From Pelobacter sp. UBA6812 (GTDB taxonomy: Bacteria > Desulfobacterota > Desulfuromonadia > Desulfuromonadales > Syntrophotaleaceae), in NCBI GenBank assembly GCA_002452265.1, contig DKEW01000064.1, positions 1-42,217 of the forward strand: a stretch of DNA of 42,217 nucleotides, in the 5' to 3' direction. Position numbers and translations under genes: made by a program. Positions 7,535 to 15,295 of the stretch are shown here, piece by piece. The notes beneath the pieces are model-generated. The model had not been told where the DNA came from and did no database searches. It was given only the letters and a program-made list of their open reading frames with translations. Positions within the stretch are counted from its first letter, which is position 1; each line of letters opens with the position of its first letter.

Positions 7535-8596
7535 TCACCTGAGTGCCTCGGTAAAGAAGGCCGTTAACTTATCCCAGGGGATTATGTTGACCCTATCATA
7601 CAGATCCACATGCCCGGCACCGGCAACGATATACAGTTCCTTCGGTTCGGCCGCCAGCCTGTAGGCGTCCTGGCTGAACTCGATGGAATGGGCCTTTTCG
7701 CCGGCGATGAACAGCATGGGCCGGGGCGAGATGGTCTCTATGTCGTTGAACGGGTAGAAGTTCATGAACTTGACGTTGCTGGTCAATGTCGGGTGCGTAG
7801 TCAGGTTCGGCAATGAGCCTTGCGGGGTGTATTCCCCCCTGGGCGTGCGGTAGAACTCGTAGAACTCCCGTTCGATCGGATGGGAGTTTTCGTTCAACTC
7901 ATGTACCGAGCCGCTGGTGTATAGGGTTTCTCCGCCGGCAAACTCCACGTAGCGCTGCTCCGCCGCCTCTTTGAGGATCTGCTTTCTCTGCTCCAGGGTC
8001 AGGGAATGCCTGAGGGCATGACGGTTGGCAGCGCCCATGTCGTACATGCTGACGGTGGCGACGGCCTTCAGGCGCGGGTCGATCTTGGCCGCGCTGATAG
8101 CAAAACCGCCGCTGCCGCAGATGCCGATAACACCGATGCGCTCCCGGTCGACAAACGGGCGGGTGCCCAGGAAATCCACCGCCGCACTGAAATCCTCGGC
8201 ATAGAAATCCGGCGATACAGCGTTGCGCGGCTGCCCCTCGCTCTCTCCCCAGAAGGACAGATCCAGGGACAGGGTGACGAATCCCCGTTCGGCCATCATC
8301 GTCGCATACAGATTGGCGCTCTGTTCCTTAACTGCCCCCATCGGATGCCCGACAACGATGGCGGGATTCTTGTTTTTCTCATCCAGACCTTTGGGAATGA
8401 ACAGATTGCCGACCACCTTCATCTCGTACTGGTTTTGAAAGGCCACCTTCTGCACGGTGACCTTGTCACTCTGGTAAAAGTTGGCGGCATCGCCGGGGGC
8501 GTCATAGGCGAATGCCGCGCCGGGGATGGATAATCCCAGGGCCAGCGTCACGCCGAAGACTATTTTGCAACACCTAAAAGTAAGGGATGTTTTCAT
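7535..8596 (-). CDS. Exported alpha/beta hydrolase (YcjY / dienelactone-hydrolase-like)
   Basis: Protein of 353 residues. A signal peptide runs from the start to about residue 30 (hydrophobic VTLALGLSIPGAAFA), so the enzyme is exported to the periplasm. The fold is an alpha/beta hydrolase: oxyanion segment VGHPMGAVKE and nucleophile elbow GICGSGG, in which Cys replaces the common Ser, as in dienelactone hydrolase and YcjY-type proteins. The likely catalytic His is in GAGHVDLYD near the C-terminus. GTG 8599 immediately before ATG 8596 is an equally spaced alternative start after AAGGAG. It lies 37 bases downstream of the alcohol dehydrogenase gene on the same strand, so cotranscription is likely. 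The natural substrate is unknown. Confidence 0.85.
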   Translation of the reverse strand: MKTSLTFRCCKIVFGVTLALGLSIPGAAFAYDAPGDAANFYQSDKVTVQKVAFQNQYEMKVVGNLFIPKGLDEKNKNPAIVVGHPMGAVKEQSANLYATMMAERGFVTLSLDLSFWGESEGQPRNAVSPDFYAEDFSAAVDFLGTRPFVDRERIGVIGICGSGGFAISAAKIDPRLKAVATVSMYDMGAANRHALRHSLTLEQRKQILKEAAEQRYVEFAGGETLYTSGSVHELNENSHPIEREFYEFYRTPRGEYTPQGSLPNLTTHPTLTSNVKFMNFYPFNDIETISPRPMLFIAGEKAHSIEFSQDAYRLAAEPKELYIVAGAGHVDLYDRVNIIPWDKLTAFFTEALR

Positions 8597-8633
8597 CACA
8601 TCTCACTCCTTTAGCCCGCTTAATTCATGCGGA

Positions 8634-9782
8634 CTAGACGGCCAATCTTAGAATGTTGGCAATTCGCTCCTGGGGGTACATCGTATCCATCTGCCAGAGC
8701 TTGGCATTGCCAAAGGCATTCTCAGCAATGGGATCGACAGCGTCCTCTGGGAGACCTGCCTGGGCGAAGGTGACCGGGGCGCCGATGGCGCTGAACCATT
8801 CGGTCAGCTTGTCGATACCGGCATCGCCGCCCGCGACGTCGAACACCTTGTCGGCGAACCGCTCAAACCGTTCCGGCATCTGATTTTTGATGTCCTTCAG
8901 CCAGGCAGGCAGCACCACCGCCAGCCCGGCACCGTGCGGCACGTTGTACAGCGCCGACATGGCATGCTCAATCATGTGGGTGTCGTAGGTATTGCCCTCG
9001 ACGCCGACGAAGGTATTGCCGTTCAGCGCCATGGTGGCGGCCCAGGCAAACTCGCCCCGCGCGTCGTAATCGTCAGAATTTTTCAGCAGCGCATCCGTGG
9101 TGCGCATGACGGTTTTCAGGATGGCCTCGATCAGTTCGGCGCTGAATTCCGGAAGGTAGCTAGCGGTGAAATACAGATCGAGGCAGTGGGAAAAAATATC
9201 CACGGCGGAATAGGCCAGATAGTCTCGAGGGACGCTGGCCATCAGCTCGGGATTGATGACGGACACCTTGGGAAACAACAGGGGTGAGACGATGGGGTAT
9301 TTCTGCCGGGTTTCGTCATTGGTCACGACACCGGCCATGTTCATCTCGCTGCCGGTGGCGGCCAGGGTCATGATCGAGAACACCGGCAGGGCCTTTTCGA
9401 CCACGGCCTTACCGACAAAAAAGTCCCACACGTCGCCGTCGTATTTCGCGCCGGCGGCAACGGCCTTGGCGGAATCCATAACCGAACCGCCCCCCACCGC
9501 CACAACGGCCTGCAGGTTATTCTCCTTGGTGACTTTCACGGCATCGCGCACCCGACTGATCAGAGGATTGCTGACGACCCCGCCCAACTCAGCATAGGTG
9601 ATGCCCTGCTCCTTCAGAGAGGTAGCCACGCGGTCGAATAGCCCATTTTTCTTCACCCGCTCCGACCCGTACAGGATCAGGGCGCTGTCGACGCCGAACT
9701 CTTTGAGGTATTGCCCGATATTGGCTTCTTTGTCTTTGCCGAATTCAATTCTCGTGGGGTTGAAAAATGTAAAGTCTCGCAT
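8634..9782 (-). CDS. Iron-containing alcohol dehydrogenase, YqhD/BDH type
   Basis: NAD(P)H-dependent reduction of aldehydes to alcohols in the cytosol; 382 residues, the normal size for the butanol dehydrogenase/YqhD group of family III alcohol dehydrogenases. The nucleotide-binding motif GGGSVMDSAK is at about 97-106, followed by TLAATGSEMN. Predicted metal ligands are D195, H199, H269 and H283, with the accessory H273, in the same spacing as FucO. Start ATG 9782 follows AAGGAG. The upstream AraC gene resembles YqhC, which controls yqhD in E. coli, and a small cupin gene lies beyond it, so this is probably an aldehyde-detoxifying or fermentative reductase under AraC control. Its exact substrate is not visible. 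Confidence 0.93.
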   Translation of the reverse strand: MRDFTFFNPTRIEFGKDKEANIGQYLKEFGVDSALILYGSERVKKNGLFDRVATSLKEQGITYAELGGVVSNPLISRVRDAVKVTKENNLQAVVAVGGGSVMDSAKAVAAGAKYDGDVWDFFVGKAVVEKALPVFSIMTLAATGSEMNMAGVVTNDETRQKYPIVSPLLFPKVSVINPELMASVPRDYLAYSAVDIFSHCLDLYFTASYLPEFSAELIEAILKTVMRTTDALLKNSDDYDARGEFAWAATMALNGNTFVGVEGNTYDTHMIEHAMSALYNVPHGAGLAVVLPAWLKDIKNQMPERFERFADKVFDVAGGDAGIDKLTEWFSAIGAPVTFAQAGLPEDAVDPIAENAFGNAKLWQMDTMYPQERIANILRLAV

Positions 9783-9963
9783 GGTGTCTCCTTGTAAGTG
9801 TTTTGGAGTTTGCTTTTTTCTTACCCCAATATTAATGGCTTACAGCGAAGTGATGAATACATGGAACTCTTCGATTTTTGCCCGATCCTACAAGCATTGG
9901 TGTTTTGTGTAGGGTTGTCAGGCCAGGGGTTTTTCCAATAATTCAGCCGCCATCGGACAGCAA

Positions 9964-9996
9964 AGGCCCACGATCACCGGATCGTGGGCCTCTCTT
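9964..9996. terminator. Hairpin between the AraC and dehydrogenase genes
   Basis: A 12-base perfect stem, AGGCCCACGATC / GATCGTGGGCCT, closes an ACCG loop. T-tracts on both sides are short. It stands 37 bases beyond the AraC stop codon and probably ends that minus-strand transcript, which would give the downstream dehydrogenase its own promoter. Confidence 0.6.
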
Positions 9997-10027
9997 ATAA
10001 TCTAGGATTTATAGATCTTTCACTCAC

Positions 10028-10972
10028 TCACCCTTCCTCACCAACTGCAGCCTGCCGCAGATTATTAACATCCCGCAATGGCGGCGCCCCGAATAACCGG
10101 CTGTATTCTCGGCTGAACTGAGACGAGCTTTCATACCCAACCTGGAAGGCCGCCCTGGTCGCATCCAGATCTTCCGCCAGCATCAGCCGCCGAGCCTCTT
10201 GCAGACGAAGGTGCTTTTGATATTGCAGCGGGCTCAGGGAAGTCATGGCACGAAAGTGGTTGTGGAAGCTCGATGCGCTCATATTGGCCATTCCGGCCAA
10301 ATCGTCGACCCTCAATTGCTGGGCGAAGTGGGTTTTCAGCCATTCGATGGCCCGCGCCACCTGGTGGCTGCGGCTGCCACTTGCGGCGATCTGCCGGAGC
10401 CTGTCGCCTTGGTCGCCAATCAGTAGGCGATAAAGGATTTCCCGGTGCAGCATCGGGGCGAGTATCGGGATATCCTCCGGTTCGTCAAGCAGGGTGACGA
10501 GCCTTTGAAAGGCGCTGAGCAGGGGCAAGGTGACCTCGCCGGTCGCCATGCATCGGTCGATATCCCTGGTGCGCGGCGCGGGTAAATTGCTATCGATCAT
10601 CAGGCGGGACAGCTCACGCATATCGAATTTGAGCACCAGACCCAGGTACGGCTTCACGGGACTGGCGGAAATGACTTGATACATCGTCGGCAGATAGACC
10701 GATGCGAGCAGGTACCTGTGAGCATCGTAGTCGAATGTTTCATCCTCGAGATGGATCCTTTTGGACCCTTGCGCAATCAGGCAGATACTGGGCTCGGTCA
10801 GACCGGGTGCCGGTTCGGTCGGTTTATCGTGGCGATAGAAGGTCAACCCCGGGATCGGCGTTTGAAATCCGTCACAATCTTTGTTCCATCGGGCAATGCC
10901 TGCCGCCAGCACCTTGAGTGCTTCGCTCTTGTCCAGCGTAATTCCTGAACCGTCAACATCCTGTTTTTTCAT
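10028..10972 (-). CDS. AraC-family transcriptional regulator (YqhC-like)
   Basis: DNA-binding regulator of 314 residues. The N-terminal half matches the AraC_N sensor type (LTFYRHDKPTEP, then SICLIAQGSKR and YLLASVYLP at about residues 44-95). The C-terminal part, about 210-305, is a double HTH: LRVDDLAGMANMSASSFHNHF forms the first helix pair and AFQVGYESSSQFSREYSRLFG the second, the AraC signature. GGGAG precedes ATG 10972. Gene order (regulator directly upstream of a YqhD-type dehydrogenase, cupin gene divergent on the other side) parallels YqhC, which responds to reactive aldehydes; that function is inferred from context and family. Confidence 0.9.
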   Translation of the reverse strand: MKKQDVDGSGITLDKSEALKVLAAGIARWNKDCDGFQTPIPGLTFYRHDKPTEPAPGLTEPSICLIAQGSKRIHLEDETFDYDAHRYLLASVYLPTMYQVISASPVKPYLGLVLKFDMRELSRLMIDSNLPAPRTRDIDRCMATGEVTLPLLSAFQRLVTLLDEPEDIPILAPMLHREILYRLLIGDQGDRLRQIAASGSRSHQVARAIEWLKTHFAQQLRVDDLAGMANMSASSFHNHFRAMTSLSPLQYQKHLRLQEARRLMLAEDLDATRAAFQVGYESSSQFSREYSRLFGAPPLRDVNNLRQAAVGEEG

Positions 10973-11435
10973 TCTTTTCTCCCTATTTCAGTTACATAAA
11001 TCATACAAGTTCCTTATTCGCCAAGCAATATCTCAGAGTGTTTTTGGAGGATCGGGCAAAAAATTAAAAGGATTGATCTATCCGGATTGCTCCTCCGGGG
11101 AGTAGTCTTCTAATCGAAAGGGAATTTACAACGCGGGACCGTCCAACGCACAAAGGATCAAGGGGTTTTTGAACTTCAACCCCCAAACCCTTTGTCTCAC
11201 GCAAAGCCGCAAAGACGCCAAGAGAGGCCACCCCCCTTAAGACTTGGTTTTCCTTTGCGACTTCGCGGCTTGAGTGAGCGCAGCGAACGGGCGTGAGGCC
11301 GGTTTTCCAAAGGATTCTATAGCTGACCTCGCATATTCAACTTCGCTGCGGTCCTCTGTGCCCTGTGCGGTAGATGCTTTTGGCACTTTCTTCGTTAATA
11401 GAGATTATTCAAAAAACGTACGAAGGGAACTTAAG
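10973..11435. other. Divergent intergenic region with dispersed repeat
   Basis: These 463 bases lie between the AraC and cupin genes. The centre (11191-11276) is a repeat of the Cs-A-A-A-G/C-G type listed separately, and 11340-11372 carries another familiar repeat-like phrase (CCTCTGTGCCCTGTGCGGT). The frame starting at 11274 is only an upstream extension of the cupin gene. Regulatory sites for the AraC protein would be expected here but none is recognisable. Confidence 0.5.
11191..11276. repeat. Imperfect inverted repeat of the dispersed CACGCAAAG.CGCAAAG family
   Basis: The left arm CACGCAAAGCCGCAAAGACG (11198 onward) is mirrored by the right arm ending CGCGGCTTGAGTG (11253-11276), with about 30 bases between and a few mismatches. 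Sequences of this type are scattered through intergenic regions of many Geobacter-like and other environmental genomes; that comparison is from memory. It is not coding. Confidence 0.55.
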
Positions 11436-11840
11436 ATGGAAATACGACGAAACGGTTCACAAGCTTCGATCCAGGGTCCGGCAGAATGGTTCACCGGCTC
11501 GGTGCGTATCGACCCGCTGTTTCTCAAACCGCAAGAGCCGGCGCACACCACGGGGGCTTACGTCACCTTCGAGCCCGGTTCCCGCACGGCCTGGCATACC
11601 CATCCGCTTGGGCAGACCCTGATCGTCACCGCCGGTAGCGGCCTGGTGCAACGCGAAGGCGGGCCGATTGAGAAGATTCACCCCGGTGACGTGATCTGGT
11701 TCCCGCCGGGCGAAAAGCACTGGCACGGCGCGGTGCCGACCACACCCATGACCCATATCGCGATTCAGGAAGAGCTCGACGGCAAATCGGTGGACTGGCT
11801 GGAACATGTCAGCGACGATCAATACGAGGCAACCGAGTGA
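11436..11840 (+). CDS. Small cupin-domain protein (cupin_2)
   Basis: A 134-residue single-domain cupin. ATG 11436 is used because the AAGGGAA site precedes it; the longer frame from 11274 begins inside a repeat. Cupin motif 1 is visible as WHTHPLGQTLIVTAGSG (about residues 49-65, with two His and a Gln as possible metal ligands). Motif 2 is PGDVIWFPPGEKHWHG (about 78-93). Proteins of this kind are often beside YqhD-type reductases and AraC regulators and are related to cupins annotated as hydroxynitrile lyase or carboxymuconolactone-decarboxylase partners. The real reaction is unknown. A broken dehydrogenase follows directly, 13 bases downstream, as if in the same former operon. Confidence 0.85.
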   Translation: MEIRRNGSQASIQGPAEWFTGSVRIDPLFLKPQEPAHTTGAYVTFEPGSRTAWHTHPLGQTLIVTAGSGLVQREGGPIEKIHPGDVIWFPPGEKHWHGAVPTTPMTHIAIQEELDGKSVDWLEHVSDDQYEATE

Positions 11841-11853
11841 AAGGGAGGTAAGT

Positions 11854-11953
11854 ATAGACAGCTACTACAGCGGCAAGGTCGCCCTGGTGACTGGAGCCGC
11901 ATCGGGCACGGGGCTGGCGAGGCCAAGGCCTTTGCGCTTGAGGACGCACCTGT
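11854..11953 (+). pseudogene. Truncated short-chain dehydrogenase/reductase remnant
   Basis: Just after the cupin stop is an intact ribosome binding site, AGGGAGG, followed by ATA where a start codon would be, then the codons for DSYYSGKVALVTGAASGTG, the Rossmann cofactor motif TGxxxGxG of SDR enzymes. The frame then shifts: reading one base back restores EAKAFALEDAPV, the usual next segment. Homology stops after about 33 residues at the end of the minus-strand lipoprotein gene. So the gene has lost its start codon, its frame and roughly seven eighths of its length, probably by deletion or by insertion of the neighbouring sulfur cluster. Confidence 0.75.
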
Positions 11954-12576
11954 TACCTATCGACAAAATACGGTCCTCGATCAAACTCTACAAGGTGGGC
12001 AAAGGCACGATCAACTCCCGGCACGACCTGGTGATACAACGGGCCGCCGGGTCCGACCCGGCCCCCCATATCGTAGAGGAACGAGGCAGTCGCCCTGTGA
12101 CGCAGCCAGTAACCGCGCAGCACCGGGCCGGCGGCATTGTACAGGGAATGGAAATGGACGTATTCATCCTGCGGCGCGGGCCGGGTTGCCAGCCAGGCTG
12201 CCGGAGCCTGGTCGAACAAGACCGGCCGGATGCGGCCGCCGACGGCAGGCAGCGGGTAGCCCGTGTCGGGCAGCCGCACCAACACCCCTTCACCTTCGAA
12301 CAACCGGCTGTTTTCCGGCAGATCGAGGGTATAAAAGCGCCGCTCGTTGAAGCAGATGAACGCAACGTGGCTCAGATCGGCCGGGTCGAGGGGCCGAAAA
12401 TAATAGCCTACAAACGGCCCGAAACCGTAACGCTGACCGTCGACCTCAACCTCCAGAGTCGCAACGTAACCGCGGGGTATGACCAACTCCGCTGCGGGCG
12501 GTGCTCCCTCCCGGCAAGCGGTGAGCAGCAACAGGACCGCCAGCAGTAAAATCCCCCAGCGGCTAAGCGCTATCAC
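11953..12576 (-). CDS. Predicted lipoprotein of unknown function
   Basis: A 207-residue protein when started at GTG 12576, which overlaps the end of the upstream YeeE gene by 14 bases; a longer frame exists to 12612. The signal peptide WGILLLAVLLLLTAC has a lipobox (LTAC), so it should be a lipid-anchored, exported protein. The mature part contains no motif I recognise; it is rich in aromatic residues and Gly/Pro (for example GPFVGYYFRPLD). As last gene of a probable operon with two YeeE-type transporters and an exported sulfurtransferase, it could support sulfur-compound handling in the envelope, which is inference from position. Confidence 0.75.
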   Translation of the reverse strand: MIALSRWGILLLAVLLLLTACREGAPPAAELVIPRGYVATLEVEVDGQRYGFGPFVGYYFRPLDPADLSHVAFICFNERRFYTLDLPENSRLFEGEGVLVRLPDTGYPLPAVGGRIRPVLFDQAPAAWLATRPAPQDEYVHFHSLYNAAGPVLRGYWLRHRATASFLYDMGGRVGPGGPLYHQVVPGVDRAFAHLVEFDRGPYFVDR

Positions 12577-13099
12577 GGCCCCACAACTTTCCGACCAGCC
12601 ATGCGGCGCCACTCATGGCTGCAACCAGCACGACCACAGCCAGCCAGCTGCTGCCCAGCCAGTCGCTCAGGGTAATGGGGCCCTGGCTGGTGGGCAGATA
12701 CAGGGCCGGAATCAAGGTTTCGTGAAACTGGGCAAAAGTTGCCGCCCCCGCCAAGCCTCCCAGCAGAGCAAACACGGCGTCCATGCGCCCCTCGCCGGCG
12801 GCCGCCCAGCAAGTGCCCGGGCAATAGCCCGAAATACCCCAACCCACGCCGAAAATGACGGCGGCCAGGCCGGTTGCCACCAGGCTGGTCGGCAAAACCA
12901 TGGTGCGCCCCACGCCGACCGCCTGCAGACCGAACAGGCCGATGGCGGAAAAGGCCACCGCCAGCAGCATGAATTGGGGGATTTGCGCTTCGCGCATCAG
13001 ATGCGCTAACGCCATCTTGTTGGCATTGGTGGCCCCGACCCGCTGAATGACGAATCCGAAAGCGATCCCGGAAAAGAGTCCAAGCAAAATTAGCGTCAT
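12563..13099 (-). CDS. YeeE/YedE-family half-transporter (second of pair)
   Basis: Hydrophobic protein of 178 residues with about five membrane segments. ATG 13099 follows AAGGAG and overlaps the stop of the preceding gene by four bases (ATGA). Sulfur-transport (PF04143) signature GYCPGTCWAAAGEG at about residues 91-104, with two conserved cysteines. Full-length YeeE/TsuA thiosulfate importers have about 350 residues and two such halves; here the halves are separate genes. The pair probably moves thiosulfate or another sulfur species across the inner membrane, next to an exported rhodanese. The imported species is inferred. Confidence 0.85.
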   Translation of the reverse strand: MTLILLGLFSGIAFGFVIQRVGATNANKMALAHLMREAQIPQFMLLAVAFSAIGLFGLQAVGVGRTMVLPTSLVATGLAAVIFGVGWGISGYCPGTCWAAAGEGRMDAVFALLGGLAGAATFAQFHETLIPALYLPTSQGPITLSDWLGSSWLAVVVLVAAMSGAAWLVGKLWGRDSA

Positions 13100-13623
13100 G
13101 ACTTCTCCTTTCCTGTTCTTCCATACACCAGGCGCGCGGTAAGCATGGCCACGGCAAAGATGACGACACCGAAGTAGAGGCCGCTTATGGCCAGTTGGGT
13201 GGAGCCGGAGATAAACAGACCCAGCGTACAGCCACCGGCCAGCCGCGCACCGAACAGAATCAGAAACCCGCCGATGAACGCAGCCAGAAAACGTTTTACG
13301 CGACTCTTGCCGAAACGTTTTTCCCACAGCTCCGGCACATCGCGCACCGGCACCGAAAAGGTCCGGCCGGCGATGAAGCCACCGATAGCCATCCCCAGGA
13401 CGAAGGCCATGAGCCATGAGCCGGGTCCGGGCATCATCAGGTAATGCTGCTTGGTGGCGATGTAACCGGGCGCCAGATGGGCCAAAACCCCTTTAAGCAA
13501 GGTGATGAAACCGCTGGACGAGGCCGGTGGGCCGAAGGTGGCGAAGATGAATACAATGATGCCGGCCAGCGCCACGGCGGCGGGCATCACGCTCCAGTAG
13601 GGGGAATTGTTATTTTGTTTCAT
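13096..13623 (-). CDS. YeeE/YedE-family half-transporter (first of pair)
   Basis: A 175-residue membrane protein starting at ATG 13623 with GGAGG nearby; the longer frame to 13671 lies inside the rhodanese gene. Membrane segments at about 14-32, 65-85, 112-130 and 140-160. Contains the characteristic GARLAGGCTLGLF, in which the Cys is the conserved thiosulfate-relay residue of the family. The stop overlaps the second half's start by four bases, implying translational coupling and a heteromeric transporter. It starts four bases after the rhodanese stop codon. Confidence 0.85.
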   Translation of the reverse strand: MKQNNNSPYWSVMPAAVALAGIIVFIFATFGPPASSSGFITLLKGVLAHLAPGYIATKQHYLMMPGPGSWLMAFVLGMAIGGFIAGRTFSVPVRDVPELWEKRFGKSRVKRFLAAFIGGFLILFGARLAGGCTLGLFISGSTQLAISGLYFGVVIFAVAMLTARLVYGRTGKEKS

Positions 13624-13627
13624 ACCG

Positions 13628-14722
13628 TCACCCTCCACAGGAGATGTAGCCGCCCTTGGGCTGTTTGGCATCCCCGGCCTTGGATGCGCCGGCCGGCGCG
13701 ACAGTGGTGCCGGTAACGCTGGTCATACCGCCTGCCGGCAGAGCCTGACCGGCAAATTCGCGCGGCTGGGTTTCGGTGGGGAAGTAGCGCTGCGGGTTGC
13801 CCCACTCGTACCAGGAGTTGTCGTAGAGCCGCACGTCCTGCAATCCCATCAGGCGCAGGATGTAGTAACCGTAAGACCCCCTGCGGGCGGAGTGGCAGTA
13901 AGTGATCACCGCCGTATTCGGGTTGAGTCCGCGGTAATGTTCCTGCAGATCCGCATAGGATTTGACCGCTTTGGTTTCCGGGTCGACCCAGTTGCTTTGG
14001 TAGTCCCGGTTGACGGCGGTAGGGATATGTCCAAGCTTCAATTCCGAGCCGTCCAGAGCGGGGTTCGGTTTTTCACCCAGGTATTCCTCCTGCGAGCGCA
14101 CGTCCAGAATCTGGTAGTAGGCATCGCCGAGACGGTCATAGATAAAACTCCCGTCGACCTGCCGGCGTAGATCGATCTCGGCAGTCGGCGCCTGATACAG
14201 CAGCGATTCTACCTGCCGCGCTTCGGTGACGAGCTGATTACCGGCCGCCACCCAGGCGTCTATTCCACGATCCAGAATGCGCATCTTCTGATGACCGAGC
14301 AGATCGAGCACCCAGAACACATAGGAGGCCGTGGCGCCGCCATCTTTTTTTACCGAATCATACAGTACCACCTCGTCGGCGCGGGTAATACCATGGGCAC
14401 CGAGAATCTCCTGGGCCCGAACCGGACCGACAAAAGCGCCGCCGATCCCGCGGGCCGTATCGGTATAGCGAAATTCAGTCCAGGGCATGTGGATCGCACC
14501 CGGAATCAGTTTGCCGTCAAAATCCTTGCCCTCGCGGACATCCACGATAATAAGGTTGGCATCGTTTTGGTGCTGGGTGAGCCAGGCGGCTGTTGCCATA
14601 AACCTGCCCCCCGGATAGCCGAACTGCCCTGCCCCCTTGTCCGCCGAGGCCAGTGACCACCAGACCCCGAGCAGCAACAAAACGGCGATAACAATAAATC
14701 TGATTCCCTGTTTTTGCGCCAT
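13628..14722 (-). CDS. Exported tandem-rhodanese sulfurtransferase
   Basis: A 364-residue protein started at ATG 14722, which has AAGGAGG; ATG 14749 is an inferior alternative. An N-terminal hydrophobic segment (about residues 8-24) acts as signal or anchor, so the enzyme faces the periplasm. Two rhodanese domains follow: about 40-165 and 190-320. The first has VLYDSVKKDGG where the active-site loop should be and lacks Cys. The second has the loop YCHSARRGSYG with the catalytic Cys that carries the persulfide. The C-terminus is a flexible Ala/Gly/Lys-rich tail ending ISCGG, with a lone Cys two residues from the end. Likely moves sulfane sulfur for the adjacent YeeE transporters. Confidence 0.87.
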   Translation of the reverse strand: MAQKQGIRFIVIAVLLLLGVWWSLASADKGAGQFGYPGGRFMATAAWLTQHQNDANLIIVDVREGKDFDGKLIPGAIHMPWTEFRYTDTARGIGGAFVGPVRAQEILGAHGITRADEVVLYDSVKKDGGATASYVFWVLDLLGHQKMRILDRGIDAWVAAGNQLVTEARQVESLLYQAPTAEIDLRRQVDGSFIYDRLGDAYYQILDVRSQEEYLGEKPNPALDGSELKLGHIPTAVNRDYQSNWVDPETKAVKSYADLQEHYRGLNPNTAVITYCHSARRGSYGYYILRLMGLQDVRLYDNSWYEWGNPQRYFPTETQPREFAGQALPAGGMTSVTGTTVAPAGASKAGDAKQPKGGYISCGG

Positions 14723-14759
14723 GAAGGCCTCCTTTTTACTAAAAAACATGATTCACGGA

Positions 14760-15221
14760 TCAGAAATCCACAGGTTCAGGTTCTTTTTTTACCAACAGAA
14801 TGGAGCAGGGCATTTTACGGACCAGTTCCCGATTACTTCGACCAAAGAGAAAATGCTCAAGATGCCATTCTTCATGGGCCAGGAGGACGAGCAGATCGAT
14901 CTTTTCGTCTTCAATGACCTGCAGAATTTCCCGGGTAGGCTCACCCGATTTGATCAATTCCCGAATCGGCAGACCAGCTGTTATCTCCTCGGCGATAATA
15001 CTATCCAGATCCTGCTTCGCATCCTGCAGCAATTTTTTGTAGTCCTCCTCCAGAGAAACCAGGGGAAGATTCCAACCTTTGATGCCAAAGGGATTGTGCT
15101 CGACATGAAGAACCACCAGCTCCACCTGGTATTGACGCGCCAGGGAAACACCGTAATGAACCGCTTTCTGACAGTGTCTGGTCATGCGGCTCACGACCAG
15201 AATGCGATTGATATTGTCCAT
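14760..15221 (-). CDS. Universal stress protein (UspA family)
   Basis: A 153-residue single-domain Usp. ATG 15221 follows GGAGGTATTCT. Starts ILVVSRMTRHCQKAVHYGVSLA, then VELVVLHVEHNP, and ends with MPCSILLVKK, the standard beta-alpha-beta pattern. The segment LLVLLAHEEWHLEHFLFGRSNREL departs from the ATP-binding G-x2-G-x9-G(S/T) pattern, so nucleotide binding is uncertain. It stands 37 bases upstream of the rhodanese gene on the same strand and is probably cotranscribed with the sulfur module. Confidence 0.85.
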   Translation of the reverse strand: MDNINRILVVSRMTRHCQKAVHYGVSLARQYQVELVVLHVEHNPFGIKGWNLPLVSLEEDYKKLLQDAKQDLDSIIAEEITAGLPIRELIKSGEPTREILQVIEDEKIDLLVLLAHEEWHLEHFLFGRSNRELVRKMPCSILLVKKEPEPVDF

Positions 15222-15295
15222 AGAATACCTCCGCTAATGAAATTCTTCATCAACTTTATTCACCGTTGATCCGACAGCACCTTGGGGCCGCCCCG

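Noticed and set aside
7341..7664. 107-codon plus-strand frame
   Set aside because: No ribosome binding site and it overlaps the end of the hydrolase gene antisense.
11198..11276. CRISPR-like or attachment-site reading of the CGCAAAG repeat
   Set aside because: Only one pair of imperfect arms without regular spacers; fits a dispersed intergenic repeat better.
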